DNA of 32,174 bases from Candidatus Woesebacteria bacterium (lineage in GTDB: Bacteria; Patescibacteriota; Microgenomatia; UBA1406; HO2-37-13b): positions 9,025 through 41,198 of the forward strand of contig JAGOSW010000004.1 of assembly GCA_018062135.1 (NCBI GenBank). The letters are read 5' to 3'. Below the pieces are notes generated by a model that had not been told where the DNA came from, did not search any database, and was given only the letters and a program-made list of their open reading frames with translations. The position numbers were made by a program, and so were the translations under genes. Below are positions 1 to 7,712 of this stretch, in pieces (position 1 is the first letter of the stretch; each line of letters opens with the position of its first letter).

Positions 1-2
1 TC

Positions 3-599
3 GGGGATACCGACGAACAGTTGGTAGCGCTCAACGAAGCCTTCGACAACTCCGGCACCATCAACGGCCTCACGCTCAAGTTTCCGCTCGATGTCATGGC
101 GCCTTACGTGCGCCCGAACAATGCGGCGTGCTGGGTATACGGCAACGAGGGCGAGGAGGTGTTTCTGGGTCGATCCGGTGACAGCGACTATCTCGATGTC
201 TTCGTCTGTCGTGATCGTGGTGTCGGCGACGCTATCCTCGGGATCGGCCCCTGCATACCGACGTGGGGAGACCCCATGCGCTCGCTTACGCGCTCATGGT
301 TCCACGAGTGCGCTCGTCTCTCCGAAGACAACCTGCCTTACGGCACGGGTACGATGCTGACTGCTTTGCTCGCAGACCTGAAGCGCCAGCGCGCCGAACC
401 GGCCGAGGAGACCGATGGCGCTGACGAGGAGTGGCCGATGGTGATGGTGATGGGCTTGCCTCACCTCCATCCCAGCGATCCCCGCGTTCGTTCCAGAATG
501 GCCCGGATGGGCCTGCGGCACCGCGTCGAGGAGGGTGACCCACACGGGGAAGGCTACAGGCCTCACGGAAGGCCGCCGGGGCAGACGCACGTCGGCTGA
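3..599 (+). CDS. GC-rich hypothetical protein, 5' end outside window (cassette A)
   Basis: The frame is open from the left edge of the window (first whole codon at 3) to a TGA at 597-599, so the true start is not visible; an in-frame TTG at 21 is only a possible start. The protein is acidic in its middle and Arg/His/Gly/Pro-rich at its C-terminus, with no signal peptide, membrane segment or family I recognise. Codons are strongly G/C-ending, quite unlike the AT-rich ATP synthase genes next door, and the gene runs opposite to them. The stop codon is the first part of a long stem element that recurs after the next small gene, which ties the two together. Foreign origin or a special gene class is inferred from composition. 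That it is coding rests on a long open frame in GC-rich DNA, where chance open frames are common, so confidence is moderate. Confidence 0.55.
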   Translation, partial: GDTDEQLVALNEAFDNSGTINGLTLKFPLDVMAPYVRPNNAACWVYGNEGEEVFLGRSGDSDYLDVFVCRDRGVGDAILGIGPCIPTWGDPMRSLTRSWFHECARLSEDNLPYGTGTMLTALLADLKRQRAEPAEETDGADEEWPMVMVMGLPHLHPSDPRVRSRMARMGLRHRVEEGDPHGEGYRPHGRPPGQTHVG

Positions 600-698
600 C
601 GGAGTGAGCGAGGCCTGGGCCTAGACAATATGGTTCGTGACTTAGGGTATATCTCGACAGTCGCAAGCCTGAGTCTAGGCTCAGGCCGTCACTTTTAC
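597..698 (+). terminator. Structured 3' element of cassette A (type I), terminator-like
   Basis: It begins in the TGA stop codon of the preceding gene. TGACG (597-601) pairs with CGTCA near 690-694. Inside it, a 14-bp stem with one G-U pair joins GCCTGGGCCTAGAC (from about 612) to GTCTAGGCTCAGGC (from about 676). About 45 nt of loop contain the conserved strings GACAATAT and CGACAGTCGC. A CACTTTTA tract follows, as expected for an intrinsic terminator. A diverged copy lies at 973-1075 with compensating changes in the stem. It is longer and more complex than an ordinary terminator, so an additional RNA role is possible. Confidence 0.7.
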
Positions 699-794
699 TA
701 ATAAATTCTTATATATCTTCTATTAAACTTTTAAATATTCTGTTTACTTCACTAAATCATTTAAATAAATTTCCTATAAAGTCCAATTAACACT

Positions 795-829
795 GCAACG
801 TTGCGCTAAAGCTATTTTAGACGTATAAT
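795..829 (+). promoter_or_regulatory. Promoter of cassette B with overlapping palindrome
   Basis: TTGCGC (801-806), a 17-nt spacer and TATAAT (824-829) form a good sigma70-type promoter for the small gene at 868. The perfect 10-nt palindrome GCAACGTTGC (795-804) overlaps the -35 hexamer and could be an operator; that is inference. The 699-794 stretch upstream is very AT-rich and holds nothing else I can identify. Confidence 0.65.
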
Positions 830-867
830 TTCTCCTGGCATTCCTGCCTCTAGAAAGGATGGACGCA

Positions 868-975
868 ATGCTCAAGTGGATCATCGGACTCACGGCAGTC
901 GCGGCAGTTGTCGTCGTCGTGCTGGTGGTGCTCGACCAGGGGGACGTTCCCTCTCCGAGCTACCCCTCCGACTGA
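868..975 (+). CDS. Small single-helix membrane protein, 35 aa (cassette B)
   Basis: This ORF was found by eye. The ATG at 868 is preceded by AAAGGATGG (about 855-863), a clear ribosome binding site, and by the promoter at 801-829. The protein has a short N-terminal Lys-Trp segment, one hydrophobic helix (residues ~4-22, rich in Val, Ala and Leu) and a short polar tail with Asp, Pro and Ser. That is the layout of a one-pass small membrane protein; I cannot say what it does. It is 63% GC by hand count (68 of 108 bases), far above the flanking genes. Its TGA begins the structured element at 973-1075. Promoter, ribosome binding site, ORF and terminator together make a complete, independent plus-strand unit. 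Confidence 0.7.
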   Translation: MLKWIIGLTAVAAVVVVVLVVLDQGDVPSPSYPSD

Positions 976-1075
976 CGAAGTGCGCGAAGGCTCGGGCTAA
1001 GACAATATTGTGAGCGGATTAGGTTGAAAAAAACCGACAGTCGCGAGCATGAGTCTGGCCCGAGCCGTCACTTTA
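973..1075 (+). terminator. Structured 3' element of cassette B (type I), terminator-like
   Basis: This is a homologue of the element at 597-698. TGACG at the stop codon pairs with CGTCA near 1066-1070. GGCTCGGGC pairs with GCCCGAGCC over 9 bp, and AGAC with GTCT after a small bulge. The loop conserves GACAATAT and CGACAGTCGC. GGTT/AACC closes a small inner hairpin where the first copy has a weaker equivalent. A CACTTTAT tract follows. The T-tract overlaps the stop codon of atpC, which converges from the other strand. Confidence 0.7.
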
Positions 1076-1483
1076 TTTATTTCTTCTGTATTTTACTTTT
1101 GAAAGAAGTTTGAGATCTACTGTTGATCTGCGGAGCATTTGCATCGCGTCTTTGCGCTCTTGTTCAGTAATATTCTTTGAAAGAAGTTCTTCTGCCTGTT
1201 TCTGGGCCTTCTTTATTTCTTCCTCATTAATTTCATCTTGTCCAAAAGCTCTTGAAACCAAAACACTGACTTGTTTTCCATCCGTTTCAACATATCCCCC
1301 TCCAATAGAAAAAAATGTTTCTTCCTTACCTTTTAAAACCGTCACAAGGCCCTCTTTTAACATTGAGAAAAGCGCGACGTGCTTAGGGAGAATAGTAATT
1401 TCGCCGTCAAAACCAGGAACATTGATTTCGTCAATCGTATCTTCAAAGACTACTTTCTTAGGCGTAATAATTTTAAGATCCAT
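1073..1483 (-). CDS. atpC: ATP synthase F1 epsilon subunit
   Basis: Last gene of the ATP synthase operon. The epsilon subunit sits at the foot of the central stalk with gamma, couples it to the c-ring and can inhibit ATP hydrolysis. The N-terminal beta-sandwich is recognisable from 'MDLKIITPKK', followed by 'VPGFDGEITILPKHVALF', the family hallmark (GxxGxxxxLPxH). A helical, charged C-terminus follows (residues ~90-137). I chose the ATG at 1483, which fits the family start. An upstream ATG at 1519 would add 12 residues that overlap atpD. A GGAGG lies about 21 nt before the chosen ATG, rather far, so the start is not certain. The gene lies 10 nt after atpD. Its stop is shared with the T-tract of the convergent plus-strand element. 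Confidence 0.93.
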   Translation of the reverse strand: MDLKIITPKKVVFEDTIDEINVPGFDGEITILPKHVALFSMLKEGLVTVLKGKEETFFSIGGGYVETDGKQVSVLVSRAFGQDEINEEEIKKAQKQAEELLSKNITEQERKDAMQMLRRSTVDLKLLSKVKYRRNK

Positions 1484-1493
1484 ACTATTTAAG

Positions 1494-2888
<1,395 letters not shown>

Positions 2889-3764
2889 TTAATTGGCTTC
2901 GGTTGATTCCTTGGCTGCAATCATATCAAGCAGCTCGTTTGTAATTTGGCTTTGTCTTATTTTATTTCGTTGCAGCGTTAGTGAGAATACAATGTCTCCT
3001 GCACTATCGGTAGCGTTTTTCATGGCGATCATGCGCGCTGAATGCTCTGATGCCTCACTGTCGGCGAGCGCACTACGAATTTTTTCTTTAATGTAATCTT
3101 CGACAAGAGGTCCAAGCAGTTCTTCAACTGATGGCTCTATGACATAGTCAGAAACATCACCTTTCTTATCACTCTTAGTTTCTAGCTTTTCAAGTGGCTC
3201 CAAATCCTTAACTGGCAAGAGCTGTGATATTGTAGGCTCACTTTTTAAGGATGAGATGAATTTATTAAACACAATGTAAATTGCTTTGTATTGCCCTGAA
3301 AGGAATTTCTCCTCAATGAGTGCGAAAACTGGAGAAACGCTGTCAGAAAGATCCTCATCAGAAAAGTCCGCAATAACTTCTCGCTTTGTGAGTGCAATAA
3401 AACTTGCTCCTTTTTTACCAATCGTAATAAATTCCGCTGAATTGCCTTTTATCTGAGCGAAAACATGTTTAAAAAGATTTGTGTGGAATGAACCGCATAA
3501 GCCTTTATTTGAAGAAACAAGGATGTATAGCTCCTTGGTTCCTTCTGACTCTTTAAGCCAAGGAATATTCAAAGATGCAATTTCAGATGCATTTGCAAGA
3601 ATTTTCTGTAAAATCTCGTCAAGCATCGTGCGATATAAACGGCCTTCTAAGGCTGCTTTCTGTGCTTTCTTCATTTTCACTGCTGATACCATTTGCATAG
3701 CATTTGTGATTTTCTTCACATTTTCAACAGTGCCAATTTTCTTTCGTATATCTTTCGCGTTCAT
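2889..3764 (-). CDS. atpG: ATP synthase F1 gamma subunit
   Basis: Central rotor shaft of F1, two long helices inside the alpha3beta3 ring. 291 aa, normal for the family. The N-terminal helix 'MNAKDIRKKIGTVENVKKIT' followed by 'AMQMVSAVKMKKAQ' is diagnostic, as is the C-terminal 'ARMIAMKNATDSAGD', followed by 'LQRNKIRQSQITNELLDM'. The middle Rossmann-like part (residues ~75-190) is more diverged, and a charged stretch near residues 190-205 looks like a small insertion. It starts 1 nt after the atpA stop codon, so translational coupling is likely. Confidence 0.96.
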   Translation of the reverse strand: MNAKDIRKKIGTVENVKKITNAMQMVSAVKMKKAQKAALEGRLYRTMLDEILQKILANASEIASLNIPWLKESEGTKELYILVSSNKGLCGSFHTNLFKHVFAQIKGNSAEFITIGKKGASFIALTKREVIADFSDEDLSDSVSPVFALIEEKFLSGQYKAIYIVFNKFISSLKSEPTISQLLPVKDLEPLEKLETKSDKKGDVSDYVIEPSVEELLGPLVEDYIKEKIRSALADSEASEHSARMIAMKNATDSAGDIVFSLTLQRNKIRQSQITNELLDMIAAKESTEAN

Positions 3765-3765
3765 A

Positions 3766-5274
3766 TTAGTCTACTTTGTAACCACTCATGAATGTTTCGA
3801 CTGCTTTTTTAAGAGCTTTTTCATTTTCGTCACTGATAACTCGAGATTTTTGGATGTCTAGTAAGATTTTCTTGTGCGAAAGTCGCATAAACTCTAAGAA
3901 CTTCTTTTCAAAGTCGACAATATTATCAGCTGGCATCTTGTCAAGATAGCCATTTCCGCCAACCCAAAATACTGCAACTTGACTGCCAAGATCGTATGGC
4001 ACATTCTTTCCCTGTTTAAGAAGCTGTGTCATGCGCGCTCCGCGATCAATAAAGCGCTTTGTCTCCTCGTCAAGATCAGATTCAAATTGTGCAAAGGCAG
4101 CGAGCGCTCTGTATTGAGCTAAATCATTTTTTAATGATTTAACAACAGACTTCATTGCTTTTGTTTGCGCGCTACTTCCTACACGAGATACAGAAAGACC
4201 GACGTTAATAGCTGGTCGAATTCCAGCGTTAAACAGATCTGATTCAAGATACACCTGGCCGTCAGTAATAGAAATAACGTTTGTAGGAATGTAGGCTGAT
4301 ACGTCGTTTTCTTGTGTTTCAATAATAGGTAGTGCAGTCAAAGAACCGCCTCCTGACTTTTCATCAAGACGACACGCACGCTCCAAAAGTCTTGAATGAA
4401 GATAGAAGACATCTCCAGGATACGCCTCACGTCCTGCTGGACGGCGAAGAATAAGTGAGATTTGTCGATATGCCCATGCATGTTTCGTTAAATCGTCATA
4501 GACGACCAATACATCTTTTCCTTTATTCATGAAATATTCACCAATAGCGGTAGCTACATATGGAGCCATAAACTGCATAGATGCAGGATCGGATGCCGTA
4601 GCAGCAACTATTACCGAATATTCCATCGCGCCGCGAGACTCAAGCAGCTGTGCAACAGCGGCCGTATTTGAGCGGCGCTGACCTATTGAACAATAAATAC
4701 ATATCATGTCTTGGTCCTTTTGATTCAAAATTGCGTCAATAGCCACTGTTGACTTTCCCGTGCGTCGGTCGCCAATAATTAATTCTCTTTGTCCTCTTCC
4801 AATAGGAATAAGTGTGTCGATTGCCTTTACTCCTGTTTGCACAGGTTCGCTTACTGGTTTTCGTTGCATAACGCCGGGAGCAATTGGGTCAAAGAACGTA
4901 GACTCTTTTGCTTCGATTTTTCCTTTTCCATCAATTGGCTTACCGACACCGTCAACGATTCTTCCAATGTAGTTGTCAGAAATTGGAATCATGAAAACTT
5001 CACCAGATCCGCGAACTTGCGCACCTTCTTGAATTTTTTCATAATCTCCAAAGACTATTGCACCGACTGAATCTTCATATAGATCGACAATCATTCCCCT
5101 AATATTATTGCCGAAGTCAATCATTTCACCATAAGGCGAATCATTGAGTCCATCTATAAAAACAACTTCGTCTTTCACTTCACGAACGTAACCTACATTT
5201 TTTGCAGTAACTTTTGTCTTCGAAGTATTAATTTCTGCTTCTACTTCTCGGAGAATATCATCAACTATTTTCAT
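3766..5274 (-). CDS. atpA: ATP synthase F1 alpha subunit
   Basis: Non-catalytic nucleotide-binding subunit alternating with beta in F1. 502 aa, full length. The N-terminus carries the helix that binds the delta subunit. The P-loop GDRRTGKS is near residue 170. The conserved 'VVYDDLTKHAWAYRQ' and the arginine-finger region 'AINVGLSVSRVGSSAQ' are intact. It lies between atpH (9-nt gap) and atpG (1-nt gap). Confidence 0.97.
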   Translation of the reverse strand: MKIVDDILREVEAEINTSKTKVTAKNVGYVREVKDEVVFIDGLNDSPYGEMIDFGNNIRGMIVDLYEDSVGAIVFGDYEKIQEGAQVRGSGEVFMIPISDNYIGRIVDGVGKPIDGKGKIEAKESTFFDPIAPGVMQRKPVSEPVQTGVKAIDTLIPIGRGQRELIIGDRRTGKSTVAIDAILNQKDQDMICIYCSIGQRRSNTAAVAQLLESRGAMEYSVIVAATASDPASMQFMAPYVATAIGEYFMNKGKDVLVVYDDLTKHAWAYRQISLILRRPAGREAYPGDVFYLHSRLLERACRLDEKSGGGSLTALPIIETQENDVSAYIPTNVISITDGQVYLESDLFNAGIRPAINVGLSVSRVGSSAQTKAMKSVVKSLKNDLAQYRALAAFAQFESDLDEETKRFIDRGARMTQLLKQGKNVPYDLGSQVAVFWVGGNGYLDKMPADNIVDFEKKFLEFMRLSHKKILLDIQKSRVISDENEKALKKAVETFMSGYKVD

Positions 5275-5283
5275 ATGGTACGG

Positions 5284-5565
5284 TTAACTCTGTAATAATG
5301 AATCTATAATATCGTTCATCTTTCCCTTAACTGACAAATCTATTATACGAGAACCATCAGTTATGATAATTCCTCCAATGAGACTTTCATCTATCTTATT
5401 TACTAATTGCGCATCTTTTAGAAAATCTGCTTTACCTAAAGAAGACAGCTCGCCTTGGCTAAGTGGAAAGGCCGATGTCACAACGACATCCCTATCTCTT
5501 GGGTTCTTAATCTGAGCTAACAGATTCTTCTTTAATTTTGCTTTAAAAGCTGCATTAATTTTCAT
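5284..5565 (-). CDS. atpH: ATP synthase delta subunit, C-terminal domain only
   Basis: 93 aa, about half of the usual ~180 aa. The part present matches the delta C-terminal region: 'LVNKIDESLIGGIIITDGSRIIDLS' shortened to the family pattern of a Lys-Ile-Asp, then GGxxI..G...D.S, then a terminal helix. In other bacteria the N-terminal six-helix domain of delta binds the tip of alpha and the C-terminal part contacts subunit b. Here the N-terminal domain is missing and the start (MKINAAFKAK) overlaps the end of atpF by 11 nt, so there is no room for a hidden upstream part in frame. It sits in the normal operon position between atpF and atpA. It is either a reduced stator subunit or one whose missing domain has moved elsewhere. 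Confidence 0.85.
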   Translation of the reverse strand: MKINAAFKAKLKKNLLAQIKNPRDRDVVVTSAFPLSQGELSSLGKADFLKDAQLVNKIDESLIGGIIITDGSRIIDLSVKGKMNDIIDSLLQS

Positions 5566-6061
5566 ACGCTTTCGTTTTCTGTAGTTTTTCGAAAACCTTA
5601 TTCAAGATTCCCTTATGCTGTTTTTCATCAATAAACTCTCGCAATGCTGAACTCGCAAGAATCTCACTAGTCTTTACAACTTTTTCACGAATATCGTCCT
5701 GCATTCGTGCACGATCATCCTCAATATCTTTCTCAGCTTTTTGCTTGAATTTTATAACTTCTTCTTGAGCGGCCTTCATCATTTCTTCTCTCTTGGCATG
5801 AGCCAAAACCTCAGCTTCTTTTACTATAGAAAGTGCCTGTGCACGCGCTTCTGCAAGTACTTCCTTTTGCCTCACATCCAGTTTCTCCTCTTTCTTTTGG
5901 AGTTCAGCGAGAAGTCGGGTTTTCTCATTTTCTTCGCCCTGTTGCTTTTCAAGATAAGCCTTAAATGGCTTATACATAAACTTTTGAAATATAAATGCAA
6001 ACAAGCCGAAATTAATTAATTGTGCTACGAGTAGCTTTGGATCAATGCCAAGTGCTTCCAT
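5555..6061 (-). CDS. atpF: ATP synthase F0 subunit b (peripheral stalk)
   Basis: Membrane-anchored stator that links F0 to F1. 168 aa, typical length. One membrane helix (residues ~8-28, 'LLVAQLINFGLFAFIFQKFM') precedes a long, highly charged helix (residues ~35-165) rich in Glu, Lys and Ala, as expected for the coiled-coil dimer. It overlaps the start of atpH by 11 nt. A gap of 17 nt separates it from atpE. Confidence 0.93.
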   Translation of the reverse strand: MEALGIDPKLLVAQLINFGLFAFIFQKFMYKPFKAYLEKQQGEENEKTRLLAELQKKEEKLDVRQKEVLAEARAQALSIVKEAEVLAHAKREEMMKAAQEEVIKFKQKAEKDIEDDRARMQDDIREKVVKTSEILASSALREFIDEKQHKGILNKVFEKLQKTKAYEN

Positions 6062-6078
6062 AATTTTTTAATAATTTA

Positions 6079-6312
<234 letters not shown>

Positions 6313-6324
6313 TCACCCCTTTCC

Positions 6325-7152
6325 TTAATGCCCGTCGTGACTTTCCACGGCGGAACTAATAAATACGCCTGTCAACATACTAAATACTAGTGCCTGTACT
6401 AGTCCTACAAATACTTCCATTACAAGAAAAGGGAATGAGGCGAGAACGGGTATTAAGAATGCAATGACTGCTAAAAGTACCTCGCCCGCAAAAATATTAC
6501 CAAATAAACGGAAAGCAAACGAGAGGATTTTTGAAAATTCAGAAACAAGCTCAAGTATACCAATGAAAAAATTGATTGGATTCGTTAAGTTGATGAATTT
6601 TTTTCCATAACTCATTGGTCCTAGCGTTGTAACTCCATAGAACTGGATCATTAGGAAGGCAACAATAGCAAGCGCCAAGGTCGTATTTAAGTCTGCCGTT
6701 GAGCCTCTGAGAAGTGGAATTCTACCATGCGCTTCTTCTTTTTCTTCGTGCTTTTCTTCAACTACAGCAACTTCCCCATGACTACTCTCAGGTTTTACTT
6801 CTACTTCATTGCTATGCGTTTCCTCAAGGAAAGGTTGTACGGTTATACTCCCAACGCCTGGCAAAAGACCAAACCAGTTAGAAAATAAGATAAAAAAGAA
6901 GAACGCTGCTAATAGTGGAAAGGCCTTTTCGTGAAGACTTCCCAAAATTGTCTTAAAAGTCGAATGCAACATAGTTAACACGTATCGAATGAAGAAAACA
7001 AGTTTGGAGGTTGTTGAATTTATGTTGGCTTTAAAGTACATTCCAAGGAGCAAAGTGAGGATAAGAACAATAAAGCTTGTAAGAAGGGAGTTGGTTATTG
7101 GAAAACCATTAATAAAGAAAACTGTTTCCGGTTTTATGCTCACGTGTAGCAT
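6325..7152 (-). CDS. atpB: ATP synthase F0 subunit a
   Basis: Membrane subunit with the two proton half-channels. 275 aa with about five to six membrane helices. The essential Arg is in 'FRLFGNIFAGE' (helix 4), and 'GLVQALVFSMLTGVFIS' is the typical last helix. A hydrophilic Glu/His/Lys-rich stretch (residues ~112-148) interrupts the loop before 'LRGSTADLNTTLALA'; it is low-complexity and longer than in E. coli-type subunits. It starts 4 nt after the atpZ stop codon. A GTG three codons downstream is an alternative start. Confidence 0.95.
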   Translation of the reverse strand: MLHVSIKPETVFFINGFPITNSLLTSFIVLILTLLLGMYFKANINSTTSKLVFFIRYVLTMLHSTFKTILGSLHEKAFPLLAAFFFFILFSNWFGLLPGVGSITVQPFLEETHSNEVEVKPESSHGEVAVVEEKHEEKEEAHGRIPLLRGSTADLNTTLALAIVAFLMIQFYGVTTLGPMSYGKKFINLTNPINFFIGILELVSEFSKILSFAFRLFGNIFAGEVLLAVIAFLIPVLASFPFLVMEVFVGLVQALVFSMLTGVFISSAVESHDGH

Positions 7153-7156
7153 TATT

Positions 7157-7438
7157 TTAGCTTTGCGTATCTTTAACTAGCTTATATAAACTGTACGCTG
7201 CTGAAATAAAACCGAGGGCTATTCCGACTAGCGTAAACAGTGGTTTAGTGTGGAAGTACGAATCCGCCCCTAAACCAACAAAAACTCCTAATAAAAGAGG
7301 AGTTATCAAATAATAACCTATGCTACTATATTTTGCAAGTAGAAGCGTATCTGTTTTAGAAGAATTTTCAGGTGATTTTTCCCTTTTTTCGAGTTTTAGT
7401 GAAAAATCTTTACCGACCCTATGATGAGTATTCGACAT
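7157..7438 (-). CDS. atpZ: AtpZ/AtpI-like ATP synthase accessory membrane protein
   Basis: 93 aa. A charged N-terminal tail of ~35 residues is followed by two membrane helices (residues ~42-60 and ~68-86). The 'GVFVGLGADSYFHTKPLFTLVG' region, here shortened, follows the AtpZ pattern: G-x-G-x-x-x-D at the end of helix 1, then a second helix with G-x-x-x-G. Its place directly before atpB supports the call. AtpZ/AtpI proteins are linked to c-ring assembly or Mg2+ transport; which applies here cannot be read from the sequence. It overlaps the preceding gene by 20 nt. Confidence 0.8.
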   Translation of the reverse strand: MSNTHHRVGKDFSLKLEKREKSPENSSKTDTLLLAKYSSIGYYLITPLLLGVFVGLGADSYFHTKPLFTLVGIALGFISAAYSLYKLVKDTQS

Positions 7439-7712
7439 AAAGCTTTTCTTTTTCGGCTGCTAATTCGTGAATACTTCGCTGAATATTGTCTAAAACAATC
7501 TTGAGCTCAGGTTTCTTACTAAAGTCGAGAACATTGGTTACTTCAGCGTACTGTGCTACAAGGTCACGATGGCGAATGTCGCAGGCTTTTCGAATGAGAT
7601 GAAATTGCATTATGCGTGAAAGCTCATTCCATTCCTCGAAGCCCGAAAGAATTTCTGGATGATACTCTCCAGCTTGAATTGCTTGTTCCAGTGTTTTGAA
7701 TGTAGATTTCAT
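7419..7712 (-). CDS. Hypothetical helical protein between dnaE and the ATP synthase operon
   Basis: 97 aa, no family recognised. It is predicted by eye to be mostly helical and charged, with conserved-looking Trp and His residues ('EEWNELSRIMQFHLIRKAC') and a C-terminal amphipathic helix. There is no signal peptide or membrane helix. Its ATG overlaps the dnaE stop by 4 nt and its end overlaps atpZ by 20 nt, so it is translated as part of a dnaE-atp operon. It shares the AT-rich composition of its neighbours, so it looks native. Confidence 0.75.
   Translation of the reverse strand: MKSTFKTLEQAIQAGEYHPEILSGFEEWNELSRIMQFHLIRKACDIRHRDLVAQYAEVTNVLDFSKKPELKIVLDNIQRSIHELAAEKEKLYVEYSS

Noticed and set aside
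3-600. The GC-rich left edge as contamination or a chimeric join
   Set aside because: Other GC-rich genes lie deep inside the window between intact AT-rich genes, and the 3' element of cassette A recurs after cassette B next to atpC. A single misjoin does not explain this.
286-666. Minus-strand ORFs opposite cassette A
   Set aside because: Shadows expected in GC-rich DNA. They have no ribosome binding site and run through the stem element.
597-1075. Elements A and B as integron attC sites (imperfect inverted repeats after GC-rich cassette ORFs)
   Set aside because: The layout is similar, but there is no RYYYAAC/GTTRRRY core pair at the ends, no tandem cassette array and no integrase in the window. 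A fold-based attC search could reopen this.
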